A DNA stretch of 64,000 nt from Pseudomonas benzenivorans (lineage in GTDB: Bacteria > Pseudomonadota > Gammaproteobacteria > Pseudomonadales > Pseudomonadaceae): contig NZ_FNCT01000002.1 of assembly GCF_900100495.1 (NCBI RefSeq), positions 62,001-126,000 of the forward strand, written 5' to 3'. Position numbers and translations under genes: made by a program. Shown here one piece after another: positions 36,634 to 46,868 of the stretch (positions are counted from its first letter, which is position 1; each line of letters starts with the position of its first letter). Below the pieces are notes generated by a model. It saw only the letters and a program-made list of their open reading frames with translations. It ran no database searches and was not told the DNA's origin.

Positions 36634-39600
36634 CAGTTCGTCCTCACTTCGTGCCAGGACTGGCGGCCGTATCGTTGCGATTCTGGCTGCGGGATACAGG
36701 TGGGAGTGGCGCCACTGGAGCCGGCGAAGCAGAGCCACTTATACAGCGAGGTGACGCCCTTGCTCACGCCGTCATCCACATCGGAGATGCCTGACCAGGG
36801 AATGTCATCGCCATCATCGGTAATGGTGGTCATATCATCGCCGTCCAGGCCACCGTCGCCGTCGGTATCGAAGTACACGTAGTTGAGGCGGCCGCCGCTG
36901 GCCAGGTTGACGGACATGATCCAGCTGGTCCCACCGAATGCACAAGGATCTGCGGACGGGGTCATGGTGGTGAAGATCACCCTGTCACTGCGCAAGGTGG
37001 CCTTGGCCACGACGCGCTCACCCAACGCACCGGTAGCCCCGTCACCCGCTTGCCAGGCGAGATCCAGATACCAGCCCTTGTCGCCATCCTGCAAAGCGTT
37101 TTGCGTAATGGCGCGGGCCTTGTCGCCGCTACTGAGAGTGGCCTCCTTGACGATTTGTTGTTCGCGCAAGCTGCTGCGCCCGTCGATCAGCAGGCCGTTG
37201 TCGATGATGCCGTAGAAGGTATCTATCGTCGGGTCCTCCGGGATCTCGTTATCGCCGGTGCGGTAGAAGCTGCCGGTGCCGAAGAACACCATGTGCTGAC
37301 CTTCATCGTTGAAGGCCGATGCCAGCGGCGCGGTGATGGCTTGCCGCGCATCGGCGTCGTCCTTGGCGATGAACAGCGGGTTAGCGTTGAGCGTGCCGGG
37401 AATCCCCCAGGTGGCCGGGTTGCTGCTGCGCAGGTCGAGCCGCCAGAGGTTGCCCAGCGTGTCGGCTACATAGACCCGATCGGCTACCTGGTCGGCGTCC
37501 GTATCCGCGGCCAACGGAGACCCCAAGCCGCCCGTGGTGGCGAGGGTGAACTCCTTGATCACGCGACCGTCAGCCGCATCCAGGACCCAGACCTTGCCAT
37601 TGGCCGGCGTACTGTCGTGGTAACCGCTGCTGACGATCACCCCGAACTTGTTATTGGGCAGCGCCACCAGTGCGGGCTGACCGATGGTGTAGCCCATGCT
37701 CGGGTGGCTGAACTCCCACATAACATCGTCGCTGGACATACTGCCGGGATCGGTGACGTCCAGCGCGAAGACGCTGTTTCCACCGGCGCCTGTGGCGCCT
37801 ACGGCCATGGTGCGCCAACCGCTGCCTTCCCCGAGCCAGACGTCCGAAACGCGGGCGGTACCGTCAACGTAGTAGCGATGGGAGTAGGCCGGTTCGGTGA
37901 GGTTGATGAGCCTGCCGAAAACGCTATTCGGCACATACGCAAACAGTTCGCCGCCACCGTTTGTCGCCGACTCTTCGCTGAGCCTGGCATCGAAGCCGTG
38001 CAGCATGCCGTCGTTGGCGCCGACGATGACCATTGGCGTGCGGTTTTGATAGGCGTCTGATGTGCGGAACGCGATGTAGGCCGCGCCCACTTCGCCATCC
38101 GCCCAATTCAGGCGAGAGTAACCAAAATCTTGCTTGTATATGAATTGGGGGTCCGAGTTGACTATGTCGCCCAGTCGGCTACTGCGTTGCCGGAACGGTC
38201 GGGCATTATTCTCGTCCGTGATCTCCAGCGAACGATCACCACGCAGGAAGGCCACCCGACTCTCAGCCATAGAGGTGTCTGCCTCGCCTTCCTTGCCGAA
38301 CACAGCGCGTTGCGCGGTCCCCATGCTGCTCCAAGTGAAGTCGATGCCGCTGGTCGAGCGGAGCGGACCATTGACTGAGTCTGCGCTGGGCGGTGGACTG
38401 GTGAAGATTTTCCGGTTGGCAAGTTCGGTGAGGCCATCCAGTGCGCTTGCGGCACTCCAGGTGGCCTCGGTCGCCACGGTGCCACTGGTATCTATTTGTT
38501 TCGCCAGAAGGTCGCCACTCCAACGTTTGCTGTCAAGCAACGACTGGAACACGGCGGTATCGGTCTTCAGACGGGTCGAGTTGGTTGCCAGCGAAGCCGT
38601 TGTGCTTTCCGCTTCCTTGGCAATTTTAGCGAAGGCCAACTTCAAACTTTCGACCATCTTGGCCGCATCGCTCGCGACATAGAAGTTATCGGGACGCGGG
38701 TAGTTTGTGGCCAACATGTCCGAGGTCGTGTGCCACCACGACTCAGGCAGTGCAGTGGTACGCGCGTAGGGATCGCCAAAGTCGCTGGGCACCTTGAAAC
38801 CACCGTACTTGGCGGCGAGCCAGTACTGGTTGCCGGTACGCCCTGCAAGCGTCTCATTCTCGCGGACATCGACCCAGTAGGTCGAGACGGTTTGCTTGCC
38901 TGAAACGGTCGGACGCAAATCCTTGGTGTTTGCATCGTAAGCAAGGCCGGCCATGTAGGCAGAGTTATTGCGCCCGGTAAATGGGGTATTGATGGTGATG
39001 CCTTCAAGCGCAGCTACTTTTTGAGTGGCGCTGACAACATCGATCGTTTCATCCGAGCCGACTTCGCTTGGCGTTGCCGGTTCTTCGGACATATTGGTGT
39101 TACCGGGAAGATTCTTGTCACGGTGGGTATTGGTGTCGCCAATCCCCAGAATCACGTTCTTCTGGCAGGCATATTGAATAGGATCATCCCAGTCGGTGAT
39201 AACCGGAAAGCCGTCGGCGAGTTCATAGCGGGCGGTCGCATCGCCGGTGATGGTGGTATAGGCCGACACATTGCCCTGATTCTTGAAATAGCGAAGCGAT
39301 GTATAGAACAACTCACTGACAGGATCTTTACTTTTATGACCCTTGGTGGTCATCTGACCAAACTTGTTCAGGTAATTGATTACCCCGCTGTCAAGAATCG
39401 CGGCATTTGTAGCGGACGCATCCGTGGGGTTTGGATTCCGCACAAACACGCCGGTGGTCGCATCCCACTCATTCGCCGGGTTGTTCTGGTTACCGGCAAC
39501 ACCAGGCACACGAACGGTCTGACCGACAAACTTCTGCTTGGCCCGCAAAACGCCGCCATCCCGCAGCACGTCGTGGTCGTTCAAATAGCCGAACACACTG

Positions 39601-40442
39601 TAGCGGATGTCACTGGCGTATTGCTGTATCAGCCCTTCGGGCTTGTACCCCTGTGCATAGCGCTTGCAATTCGCTTCCAGGCCAACGCCAGCATCGCACA
39701 CCTTGACCCGGATATAGACTTCATACACGCCGCTTCCATTGCCGGAAAGCTCGGTGCTTGACGTGTAGTCGCTGATTGCTCCGTTCCAATCCCCATCCAT
39801 GGTAAAACGCATGCGATTGCCTAAGCCGGCGATACGTGTATTGAACTGACTCCAGTTTGCCGGCGTTGCGCCGCTTACCGTTGTATTTCCCGAAACTCCT
39901 CGTGCGCCACTGTTGTTCTGGCCTGTGTGCCGGGCTTTCTCCAGCCAGGTTTCAGTAGGCGTGTCCACGACACGATAGCCACCCGTCAGCGCACTGCGAA
40001 AAGGATCGATGGTCTGGGTCGCAGCCCAGTTAAGGTAATTGCCACTCCATAGCTGGCCGGCACAGGTACGGTTGCTGGTTATGGAGGCTGGGTAGAAATG
40101 GCTGTTGCGACGGTCACTGTTTGTCGCGTCGTGACTATAGCCATAACATTTGTCTGAGTCGAAATAGCCTACATACTTGTTACTGGCGGCGTAGCTCCCA
40201 AGGTTGGCAATGCTGATAATGGTTGGCCACTCCACCGAGGGCACCAGAGCGAGATTGCCCGGCACACTTCCGCCGCCCAGCAACAGTGGCGATTGGGAAA
40301 CATCCGCACGGGCGGTCGAGGCAAGCGCGATCGCAAACGACATAATGAAGGCTAAGCCAGTGTGCAGCGGTTTGTATCGGCGAGCGAGGCTGTCCATCGC
40401 TAGGACTCCCTGAGAGCGCTTATAAAGCGGTTGGTCATTCAT
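36633..40442 (-). CDS. pilY1: PilY1-type pilus tip adhesin, module A
   Basis: This large (1,269-residue) PilY1/PilC-family protein sits at the pilus tip, promotes assembly and adhesion. A Sec signal ends near STARA; an ATG at 40397 (MDSLARRYK) has a better ribosome-binding site (AGGGAG) and may be the true start. The N-terminal part ([36 protein letters not shown]) lacks a von Willebrand MIDAS motif. The C-terminal beta-propeller begins near residue 800 ([14 protein letters not shown]) and keeps an acidic calcium-type loop [16 protein letters not shown] near 977. A second acidic EF-hand-like run, [12 protein letters not shown], lies near 1194. Base composition is much more AT-rich than flanking genes. 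Confidence 0.93.
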   Translation of the reverse strand: MNDQPLYKRSQGVLAMDSLARRYKPLHTGLAFIMSFAIALASTARADVSQSPLLLGGGSVPGNLALVPSVEWPTIISIANLGSYAASNKYVGYFDSDKCYGYSHDATNSDRRNSHFYPASITSNRTCAGQLWSGNYLNWAATQTIDPFRSALTGGYRVVDTPTETWLEKARHTGQNNSGARGVSGNTTVSGATPANWSQFNTRIAGLGNRMRFTMDGDWNGAISDYTSSTELSGNGSGVYEVYIRVKVCDAGVGLEANCKRYAQGYKPEGLIQQYASDIRYSVFGYLNDHDVLRDGGVLRAKQKFVGQTVRVPGVAGNQNNPANEWDATTGVFVRNPNPTDASATNAAILDSGVINYLNKFGQMTTKGHKSKDPVSELFYTSLRYFKNQGNVSAYTTITGDATARYELADGFPVITDWDDPIQYACQKNVILGIGDTNTHRDKNLPGNTNMSEEPATPSEVGSDETIDVVSATQKVAALEGITINTPFTGRNNSAYMAGLAYDANTKDLRPTVSGKQTVSTYWVDVRENETLAGRTGNQYWLAAKYGGFKVPSDFGDPYARTTALPESWWHTTSDMLATNYPRPDNFYVASDAAKMVESLKLAFAKIAKEAESTTASLATNSTRLKTDTAVFQSLLDSKRWSGDLLAKQIDTSGTVATEATWSAASALDGLTELANRKIFTSPPPSADSVNGPLRSTSGIDFTWSSMGTAQRAVFGKEGEADTSMAESRVAFLRGDRSLEITDENNARPFRQRSSRLGDIVNSDPQFIYKQDFGYSRLNWADGEVGAAYIAFRTSDAYQNRTPMVIVGANDGMLHGFDARLSEESATNGGGELFAYVPNSVFGRLINLTEPAYSHRYYVDGTARVSDVWLGEGSGWRTMAVGATGAGGNSVFALDVTDPGSMSSDDVMWEFSHPSMGYTIGQPALVALPNNKFGVIVSSGYHDSTPANGKVWVLDAADGRVIKEFTLATTGGLGSPLAADTDADQVADRVYVADTLGNLWRLDLRSSNPATWGIPGTLNANPLFIAKDDADARQAITAPLASAFNDEGQHMVFFGTGSFYRTGDNEIPEDPTIDTFYGIIDNGLLIDGRSSLREQQIVKEATLSSGDKARAITQNALQDGDKGWYLDLAWQAGDGATGALGERVVAKATLRSDRVIFTTMTPSADPCAFGGTSWIMSVNLASGGRLNYVYFDTDGDGGLDGDDMTTITDDGDDIPWSGISDVDDGVSKGVTSLYKWLCFAGSSGATPTCIPQPESQRYGRQSWHEVRTN

Positions 40443-40918
40443 TGTTCGACCAGGAAGACCGAACGGAGCTTGATTTGCGAGGCCGCGCTATTGTCGGAAT
40501 TGAGTGCCATGCCGTAACCGTCGGCTTCTACCCGCACGACGGCACCTTCGTCGTCGATGGCCGTCCCGGCCTCGGTGCTGGTGCGCAACTTGGCCAGCAG
40601 CGTGATGTTGTAGGCGGGTACAGTCGCGACACCGGGAAAGCTGCTGTAAGTGCCGGCCAATGGCGCGGCATCGAGTGTGTCCAAGGTATTATTAATGAAC
40701 TTTTCACTCACGATTCCTTCGCCCTTACGCAACGCCGCTTCCGCGGCCTGAAGCGCGAGGCTACTGTCGCGCATATTGCCAGCCATGCTTTCCTGCAGCG
40801 ACGTACCGCGCATGCTGCTCAAGCCAATGACAGTCAGCAACAGCAGCATGATCATGGCGATGATCAGAATCGCCCCACGCTGATTATTTATAGGCAATGA
40901 GGTCATGGGTCTATTCAT
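40439..40918 (-). CDS. pilX: Minor pilin PilX, module A
   Basis: The 159-residue protein has the PilX prepilin signature NNQRGAILIIAMIMLLLLTVIG, cleavage after the glycine, and the family block SSMRGTSLQESMAGNMRDSS followed by ALQAAEAALRKGE. PilX works with PilV, PilW and PilY1 as priming complex for pilus assembly. It overlaps pilW upstream and pilY1 downstream by 4 bases each. Confidence 0.92.
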   Translation of the reverse strand: MNRPMTSLPINNQRGAILIIAMIMLLLLTVIGLSSMRGTSLQESMAGNMRDSSLALQAAEAALRKGEGIVSEKFINNTLDTLDAAPLAGTYSSFPGVATVPAYNITLLAKLRTSTEAGTAIDDEGAVVRVEADGYGMALNSDNSAASQIKLRSVFLVEQ

Positions 40919-41910
40919 GGCAGGCGATTACGAATTCCGATAGTGGTCGAGAATACTTGCGCAAGACGACGGTTCTGAATGGTTACGGCTGTTCCGTTAA
41001 AATCGATGATTTGATTTTCCGGAACTACATTGGTGTCGACACTGACGAGCAGCAGATAGACGCGGACAGATACGACGTTATCCCAGTTGGTGACGCTGGC
41101 GGCCGAAACGTAACTGCCAACCTGCCTATTGCTACCAGCAATACCGTAGAGAATCTGCATATCCTGAATTCCCTCGACCAGCTCTTCGTCAACCGCAGTT
41201 CCAGTTGTGAAACTGATGCGCCGGAGCGAGGGTAAGTTGTTGGCCCCATTACCGATGTAATAGGAGACGCTCTGCAACTTGAGAATTTCCATGGAAGCGT
41301 CATAGGCATGACTGAAGTTATTACTGCCAGGGTTTTTGTTGCCAGGCGTCCCCGTACTGCCTCGTGACAAGGTTTGTGCGCTTGCGGTACTGCGATTTTG
41401 AAACATGTCGCAGCCCAAGGGATCGGAGACAATGATGACCGTACCTTGGGCAACACCACTTGCAGCGGTCAGATTTATGGTATTTGCATTGGCCGGGGTA
41501 TTTCCGCTTGCCGTCACCCCGGCGGAGTTGGCGGCATGCTTGATATGAATCACATCGCCAGCGGTGCGGTTGGCCACCCACGAAGGGGATGCGTTAGTCC
41601 GACCGCTTACGGCCTGGCTCAAGTCGAATAAGTCAGTGCTATAACTGGCACTGCTCTCATTGAGCAAGTTATTCAGCGCCGTCATGCACTCGCCCTTGTA
41701 TCCGGCATTGCGAATGTCATTGGTCAGAAACTCCATGGCGAAGCGGCCGCTTTCCTGCACGCGGGAAAGTGCAGTATTAGCACTGTAGGTCTGCTTGCTC
41801 GCCAGAAACGTCTGCAATACGCCCGCCATCAGCAACAGGCTGAGGGTCATGGCGATCAACAGCTCGACGAGCGAAAGACCTTTCTGCCGCTGCATAAAGG
41901 TACTGGTCAT
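40915..41910 (-). CDS. pilW: Minor pilin PilW, module A
   Basis: The 331-residue prepilin has QKGLSLVELLIAMTLSLLLMAG and the PilW/GspJ-type block ALSRVQESGRFAMEFLTNDIRNAGYKG. The remainder is rich in serine, asparagine and threonine and clearly lower in GC than the genome. It overlaps pilV and pilX by 4 bases. PilW is a component of the pilus tip priming complex. Confidence 0.92.
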   Translation of the reverse strand: MTSTFMQRQKGLSLVELLIAMTLSLLLMAGVLQTFLASKQTYSANTALSRVQESGRFAMEFLTNDIRNAGYKGECMTALNNLLNESSASYSTDLFDLSQAVSGRTNASPSWVANRTAGDVIHIKHAANSAGVTASGNTPANANTINLTAASGVAQGTVIIVSDPLGCDMFQNRSTASAQTLSRGSTGTPGNKNPGSNNFSHAYDASMEILKLQSVSYYIGNGANNLPSLRRISFTTGTAVDEELVEGIQDMQILYGIAGSNRQVGSYVSAASVTNWDNVVSVRVYLLLVSVDTNVVPENQIIDFNGTAVTIQNRRLAQVFSTTIGIRNRLP

Positions 41911-42368
41911 ATTTCAGTCCGATAAACGAAGGTTTCAACGCCACTGTCGGTGCTATCGACTTTCTTTATCCGGCCCCGGTTGTCGTTCCAACGCACGGAA
42001 ATGGTTACCAGCGCCCCAGTCTTTTCGACTTTACCGGTTCCTTCGGGCAGGGTCAGGGCCAGCGCGTTCAACCATTCGGCTTTGTCTTTCTGCGCTTGCG
42101 TGCCACTCACCGCGTGAGTACTGGATGAGGTGGGAAAGTCGAATTCGTAAGCATTGGTAAGAGCGGCGGTGCGGTTTGCGCGCATACGATCGGCCAGGTC
42201 GGCGGCGAGGATGGTCACCTGCGAGCGGTAATAGGCGCTGTGGTTGCTCTGCACGCTGGTGACCTGCAGCAGCGCCAACCCAAGCAGTCCGATGGAGAGG
42301 ACGATGATGGCGATGAGTACTTCGATTAGCGTCGCGCCCCGCTGGGCGACAGGGGGGAAAGTTCTCAT
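41907..42368 (-). CDS. pilV: Minor pilin PilV, module A
   Basis: The 153-residue prepilin carries QRGATLIEVLIAIIVLSIGLLGLALLQ, the PilV/GspI signature, followed by YYRSQVTILAADLADRMRANR. Start ATG 42368 overlaps the fimU stop (ATGA). It is the second gene of module A. Confidence 0.92.
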   Translation of the reverse strand: MRTFPPVAQRGATLIEVLIAIIVLSIGLLGLALLQVTSVQSNHSAYYRSQVTILAADLADRMRANRTAALTNAYEFDFPTSSSTHAVSGTQAQKDKAEWLNALALTLPEGTGKVEKTGALVTISVRWNDNRGRIKKVDSTDSGVETFVYRTEI

Positions 42369-42838
42369 TCGCAGGCGGCCTTGGTCAGAGTGGTAGTGCC
42401 GGTCGCAGAGACCGCAATCACCCGTTTCTGCTGGCCACTGCAACTGGTGGGTTTCACGGAAAAGTTGCTGGCACTGGCCATACCGTTGCCGCGAAAGGTC
42501 ACCCCGGCATTCGGACCGACGATCACCAGACCTTGCGCGCTATCCCAGACCTTGATCACGTCGCCGCCCGTTTGCTGCACGAGCCAGCCACCGACCCAGT
42601 TCGTTCCGTTTTCACAACTGCTGCCGCCCGCATTGCCGCGACAGAGCACGACGTCCTGGCGGCGTTTGACGGCCTCCGAGCGGGCGAACTGGAGCGCCCC
42701 TTGAAGCTCGCTACCCAACGATGCAGCACGACTGTCTTGCAGCATGCTGTTGAATGAGGGAATGGCAATGCCGAGCACGATGGCAAGCACTGCGAGCGTG
42801 ACCATCAGCTCGATCAGGGTGAAACCTTTTTGCGACAT
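42365..42838 (-). CDS. fimU: Minor pilin FimU (GspH/FimT type), module A
   Basis: The 157-residue prepilin starts [23 protein letters not shown] with a short 4-residue leader and continues ELQGALQFARSEAVKRRQDVVLC, the FimU/FimT block. The C-terminus SATGTTTLTKAACE lacks the basic GRxR motif of DNA-binding FimT. It is the promoter-proximal gene of module A, with an AlgR-like site 77 bases upstream. Confidence 0.9.
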   Translation of the reverse strand: MSQKGFTLIELMVTLAVLAIVLGIAIPSFNSMLQDSRAASLGSELQGALQFARSEAVKRRQDVVLCRGNAGGSSCENGTNWVGGWLVQQTGGDVIKVWDSAQGLVIVGPNAGVTFRGNGMASASNFSVKPTSCSGQQKRVIAVSATGTTTLTKAACE

Positions 42839-42914
42839 CACACCCACTCCATAGATGTCATCTAAATAACGCGCACGGGTCGGACGCTCTCTCCCCTGCC
42901 AACGCCCATCCATG

Positions 42915-42923
42915 GACAAACGG
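42915..42923 (-). promoter_or_regulatory. AlgR-like binding site upstream of fimU (module A)
   Basis: The minus strand reads CCGTTTGTC, one base from the AlgR consensus CCGTTCGTC. In P. aeruginosa AlgR activates the fimU-pilVWXY1Y2E operon, so the position 77 bases before the fimU ATG is meaningful. No good -35/-10 pair immediately downstream was found, so the exact promoter remains open. Confidence 0.45.
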
Positions 42924-43110
42924 TCAAAAATTTCAGATCGACGGCTCTTTTGCGCCCTCGGATCATACCCGAGTGGTACGGTCGTTTTAAATTGCTATCA
43001 CAAAGAACTGCGACCTCACCACACATCAGGGTGTGACCGGCAGCACAGTACGGCCCCCATGCATTTGGGCGGCAGCTGACGCTGCCCGTCAGGAACGGGG
43101 AGAGGAGAAA

Positions 43111-43146
43111 TCAATGCTTGTGGATAACAACATCCACAAGCATTGA
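43111..43146. other. Perfect 15-bp inverted repeat between the two pilin modules
   Basis: The arms TCAATGCTTGTGGAT (43111-43125) and ATCCACAAGCATTGA (43132-43146) are perfectly complementary around a 6-base loop. On the minus strand it follows the module B fimU stop by about 140 bases and is trailed only by GATTTCT, so as a terminator it would be weak. It may instead be a protein-binding palindrome or an mRNA stability hairpin separating modules B and A. Confidence 0.6.
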
Positions 43147-43288
43147 GCAGGAGATAAGGCAGAAGGGGCCGCCGTCCAGAAGGCAGGAGGAAGTGGCGCG
43201 GCATGCCCCATGCCTCCCTCCAGAATCGACATTGCGTCGAATCGGCCTGATCGCCACTGGCGCAACCAGCGGCACCGCCTCCATTTGG

Positions 43289-43840
43289 CTATTCGGGTTC
43301 CGCACAGCTGCCGACATAGGTCGGTTCGACCGAAGCACGTCCCGTCGCAGTGATAGTGACCTCGCGCTCCTGGCCGCCAACGCTGGGCGTGGCGCGACAG
43401 ACAGTCAAACTGTCCGCAGTAGCACCCACACCGGTCGGCTGGAAGGTAAAACTGCTCTGGTCCGAGAGGATCAGAAAACCATTCGCCGCCGCCGCATGTT
43501 TCATGATCACCGTGGCGCCATTGATGACGATCCAGCCCTGGCTCCAGGTGCCGGTACAGGATGTGCCGTTGCTGGATGCGCAGAGCGAAACCGGCTGGTT
43601 ACGCTTGATCGCCTCGCTGCGCGCCAATACCGCTCCGGCGACCAGATCGTTGGCCTGGGAGCGCAGTTTGCTGCCGAGCGTCATATCGTTGAATGAAGGA
43701 ATAGCGATCAACATAACAACCGCCAACACACCAAGAGCGACCATCAGCTCGATCAGAGTGAAGCCGCGCTGGGGCCACCAGAGCCGAGCGACAGGGCGAG
43801 AACTCAATCGACTCGAGTCCAATGTTGATCTTTCCATCAT
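43289..43840 (-). CDS. fimU: Minor pilin FimU/FimT-type, module B
   Basis: The 183-residue prepilin has a long leader (about 26 residues) before [31 protein letters not shown], then GAVLARSEAIKRNQPVSLC and a cysteine-containing C-terminus. The tail has TATGRASVE, not the full GRxR. Its ATG overlaps the pilY1 stop (ATGA), so it is the last gene of module B. In module A the equivalent gene is first. Confidence 0.88.
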   Translation of the reverse strand: MMERSTLDSSRLSSRPVARLWWPQRGFTLIELMVALGVLAVVMLIAIPSFNDMTLGSKLRSQANDLVAGAVLARSEAIKRNQPVSLCASSNGTSCTGTWSQGWIVINGATVIMKHAAAANGFLILSDQSSFTFQPTGVGATADSLTVCRATPSVGGQEREVTITATGRASVEPTYVGSCAEPE

Positions 43841-46800
43841 TGCTCGATATTCCAATAGACCCGGGACTTCGGCTGGACGGGCAAGACCTTGGTTTCGAAA
43901 GGATCTTCGACATCAAAGCGATTCTCCCCACAGCTGATACAGATAGTCGCCTCGGTGCCGTCATCCAGAATCACCTGGACGATCACCGGCGAAGGCGGCA
44001 AACCTCCCCCTTCGACTAGAACGAAGCGCTCGCCATCGGCCGAGGCGTCCTTGTAGCTGATCCGGTAAGCCTTGGCGACCCCGAGGCTGGAGCAGACACC
44101 CTCCTCCTGAACAGCCGGGGTATGGCTGCTGAAAATCACCGTGCCCAACCCGGTAACCGCTGAGGTCACGATCTGTTCGGTGGGCTCAAGCTGCAGGTAC
44201 CATCCTTTGCCATGAGCACTGAGTTGCTCCTCAGTAGGATCATTGGCGCCGATCGCCAGCAGCGAGCTCACGCAGATGACATCGTCGGAGCAGGTGTCAT
44301 TTTCTGCTGTCAGCCAGTCCGCATTGCCCGGCTGATCGAGCAGCATAAAGAAATAGTTCGAGACGCCGGCGGCCGAGGTATAGCTGGTCAACGGTTTTTC
44401 CCGGTCGCCGGATCCGAGCATCACGCGCAACGTGCCGTTGTCGTTGACTACACTTGGCGCAAACAGGAATTTCCGGTTGGCAGTACAGTCCTCATTGGCA
44501 GTCGCGCAACCGAGCGCTGCGATCCTGGTGATGGTCCAGTCAGCAGGAGCCGCATCACCCATGGTGATGCGATACACATTGCCGCCGGTGTCGGCCGTAT
44601 AGCCATAGGTAACCAGGCCGTCACTGCCACGTACCAGAGTGATGTCGGCGACCACGCTACGGCCATGTCCGGTATCGAACGTCTTCAGCAGGCTGCCATC
44701 GTCCGCATCCAGAACGTACACCTTGTCGCCGCTGGGATCAGTGCAGCTGTGCGGATCGGAGTCCTCGCAGGTATCGTAACCACCACCCATGATCAGCATC
44801 GGCGACGCACCCGAATCGTAGCCCGCCGCCTTGAATACGGTGGGGGTCGACCAGGTTTGGCCAATCTCACTCATTCCGCTAGTGCAACCGGTGCTATCAC
44901 AGCCCTTCTTCCACTTCAGCGATGGACTTGCCGGCGTACTGACATCGAATGCGTAGATGGCTCGCCCCCCACGACGCAGCCCGGCGAACAACCAGGTATT
45001 GGTGTCGTCCCGGAAGGCGGTGACCGAACCGTCCATGCCATAGTTCTTCGGCGTTGGCGTAGGAGTTACATCTTCTTCCTGGCCGGGGAAGCTGATGGTG
45101 ACCGTGTTGTCGCGAATGCGCTTGATGTAGGGATAGAACTCGGTCGGCATGAAGGACCACAACTCGCCGCCAGCAGGAATAGCATTGACGCCCTCGCCGA
45201 TAGCCGCAGAGCGGTTGCCGTTGACGGCACGCAACGGGCCATCATTGCCGCCGTAGAACACCACCACCTGCGGAGCGACGTCGGTTCCGTAGTTGATGGC
45301 CACCGGCCGCGAGTGGATCACGTCACCGTGAACGTAGGGGCGTTTCTCAGTTACGTCCTCGTTGTTGTTTTCATCCAGATTATCCACCCCCTGGGCCCAG
45401 GCGATGATCGCATCACGTTCAGTGTCATCTGCCGCTCCCAATTGGGCAGCACTGACCACCGTGTTGTCGAAATTGGCCAAAGAGCCGCAGGCGGTGTTGC
45501 CACAGGTCTTCATCGTGCGCCCCGTACTGCTGCGCAGCACATAGGCATGACCACCTTTTTCCACCACGTTGCCGTCGGGCGTATTGGAAGAATCGGAAAA
45601 GTTAAGGCAACCGCCTTGCGCATTGAACGCCCAATAGTCATCCACTAGCGAGGGCGTCCAGTAGCTTCTTGCGCACTCGCTGAAGTAGCCGTCGTCACCG
45701 ATGGCGCTATTGCCGTCAGCATCGGCCGTGGTCAGCTCACCGTTGATGGTGGCAACCTTGTATTGCTTGAGGTTGCCTGGCCACATCGGCTTGGAGGCGC
45801 CGTCCGGACGGAACAGGCCGATGAATATCTGGTTCAGGTAACGCCCCTCGGTGTTCACGCTGGCCGGCAAGCTGACCGAGGCAAACGCACTGTCGACGGC
45901 CTGAATCTCGGAAAACGCCGCTTTCAGCGCATCGGCAATCGCGCTGCCGGAACTGGACACATCAAAATATTTGCCATCGCTGACCTTGGCGATGCTTTTC
46001 AGCATGGCGCTCCAGCCGGGGCCCTGGCCGGTGGTGACCTTGTCGACATCAACCGTGTAGATCTGCACAGCGAGTTCACTCTCCCGCATGAAACGGGCCC
46101 ATTCGTCGGCCACGTTGGTTTGCGAGCCGCTTGGTGACAGCGGGATGGTGGTAGCACTGCCGCCCGCAGCTGTCAGTGCGTTGGTTGCCTGGGTGATATC
46201 GGAGTTGTTGTCACTCGGCGCGCCGTTGCTGATGTAGATGATGAAATTCTTTACGCAGCCCTCTTGGGATGGCGGGTTATAGGTCGTGGCGCTCTTCGAA
46301 TCCAGCGCGTTGCCATCCAATGCATAGATCGCATTCGACGCAATGGAACCCGAGTCATTGCCTATATAGTCTGTCTTATTCTTCTGGTTACCCGAGTTTG
46401 GCGTCCCGCCCGAAAAATACTCATAGGCTTCCCACATCGCTTTCGAGGCCTTGCCACCGTTCGACTTGTCATCAAGCACATCCAGGCTGGAGACGAGGGC
46501 GGCGAATTTGGCCTTGTAGTCCTCATCCAGAGCACGAACAGCGGCGCGCACATAGCTGCCATCGACATTGGAGTTGCCGCCGCCGGTTTCCGTGAACAGC
46601 ATCAGCCCCAGGTTGAACTTGTCGGCAGGCAGGCCGGTAACGACCGAGGCCAGAGCGGACAGCTCGTTGCTGAAGGGCTGGTTCCAGTTGGCAGTGTTGT
46701 CCAGAACAATCAATACGTTCGGAGGCGACAGCAGCGTCTGATCCGGCGGCACACCGACGAAGAGGTCGATGTCCTCCGCCCAGGCCTGCGAGCCCAAGGA

Positions 46801-46842
46801 CATCAGCGCAGCGATGCAAGCCTTTGCAATGAAACTTTTCAT
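43837..46842 (-). CDS. pilY1: PilY1-type pilus tip adhesin with vWA domain, module B
   Basis: From ATG 46842, which has AAGGGG as ribosome-binding site, the protein has 1,001 residues; upstream ATGs at 46872 and 46878 are less likely. A Sec signal (MKSFIAKACIAALMSLGSQAWA) is followed by a von Willebrand A domain starting PNVLIVLDNTANWN (D48). The MIDAS DxSxS is degenerate (DNTAN). The C-terminal beta-propeller contains VVVFYGGNDGPLRAVNG and FAGLRRGGRAIYAFDV. Where module A PilY1 has an acidic DxDxD loop, this protein has ADITLVRGSDGLVTYGYTAD (near 734), so the classical calcium site is changed. Confidence 0.92.
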   Translation of the reverse strand: MKSFIAKACIAALMSLGSQAWAEDIDLFVGVPPDQTLLSPPNVLIVLDNTANWNQPFSNELSALASVVTGLPADKFNLGLMLFTETGGGNSNVDGSYVRAAVRALDEDYKAKFAALVSSLDVLDDKSNGGKASKAMWEAYEYFSGGTPNSGNQKNKTDYIGNDSGSIASNAIYALDGNALDSKSATTYNPPSQEGCVKNFIIYISNGAPSDNNSDITQATNALTAAGGSATTIPLSPSGSQTNVADEWARFMRESELAVQIYTVDVDKVTTGQGPGWSAMLKSIAKVSDGKYFDVSSSGSAIADALKAAFSEIQAVDSAFASVSLPASVNTEGRYLNQIFIGLFRPDGASKPMWPGNLKQYKVATINGELTTADADGNSAIGDDGYFSECARSYWTPSLVDDYWAFNAQGGCLNFSDSSNTPDGNVVEKGGHAYVLRSSTGRTMKTCGNTACGSLANFDNTVVSAAQLGAADDTERDAIIAWAQGVDNLDENNNEDVTEKRPYVHGDVIHSRPVAINYGTDVAPQVVVFYGGNDGPLRAVNGNRSAAIGEGVNAIPAGGELWSFMPTEFYPYIKRIRDNTVTISFPGQEEDVTPTPTPKNYGMDGSVTAFRDDTNTWLFAGLRRGGRAIYAFDVSTPASPSLKWKKGCDSTGCTSGMSEIGQTWSTPTVFKAAGYDSGASPMLIMGGGYDTCEDSDPHSCTDPSGDKVYVLDADDGSLLKTFDTGHGRSVVADITLVRGSDGLVTYGYTADTGGNVYRITMGDAAPADWTITRIAALGCATANEDCTANRKFLFAPSVVNDNGTLRVMLGSGDREKPLTSYTSAAGVSNYFFMLLDQPGNADWLTAENDTCSDDVICVSSLLAIGANDPTEEQLSAHGKGWYLQLEPTEQIVTSAVTGLGTVIFSSHTPAVQEEGVCSSLGVAKAYRISYKDASADGERFVLVEGGGLPPSPVIVQVILDDGTEATICISCGENRFDVEDPFETKVLPVQPKSRVYWNIEQ

Positions 46843-46868
46843 ATTGAACCCCTTAAACACTGCGCTCG

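Larger units (their letters stand above)
42839..43288. other. Intergenic region between modules A and B
   Basis: This 450-bp gap separates the last gene of module B (fimU) from the first gene of module A (fimU); both are on the minus strand. It holds a TATGAT -10-like box (minus, 42967-42962), an AlgR-like site, a GGCAGC-TGAC-GCTGCC hairpin and a perfect 15-bp inverted repeat at 43111-43146. No gene was found in it. Confidence 0.6.

Noticed and set aside
43119..43127. Perfect DnaA box (TTATCCACA on the minus strand) in the loop-side of the inverted repeat at 43111-43146
   Set aside because: A single box without AT-rich repeats or neighbouring boxes, in the middle of pilin genes, is not an origin; a 9-mer match is expected by chance now and then.
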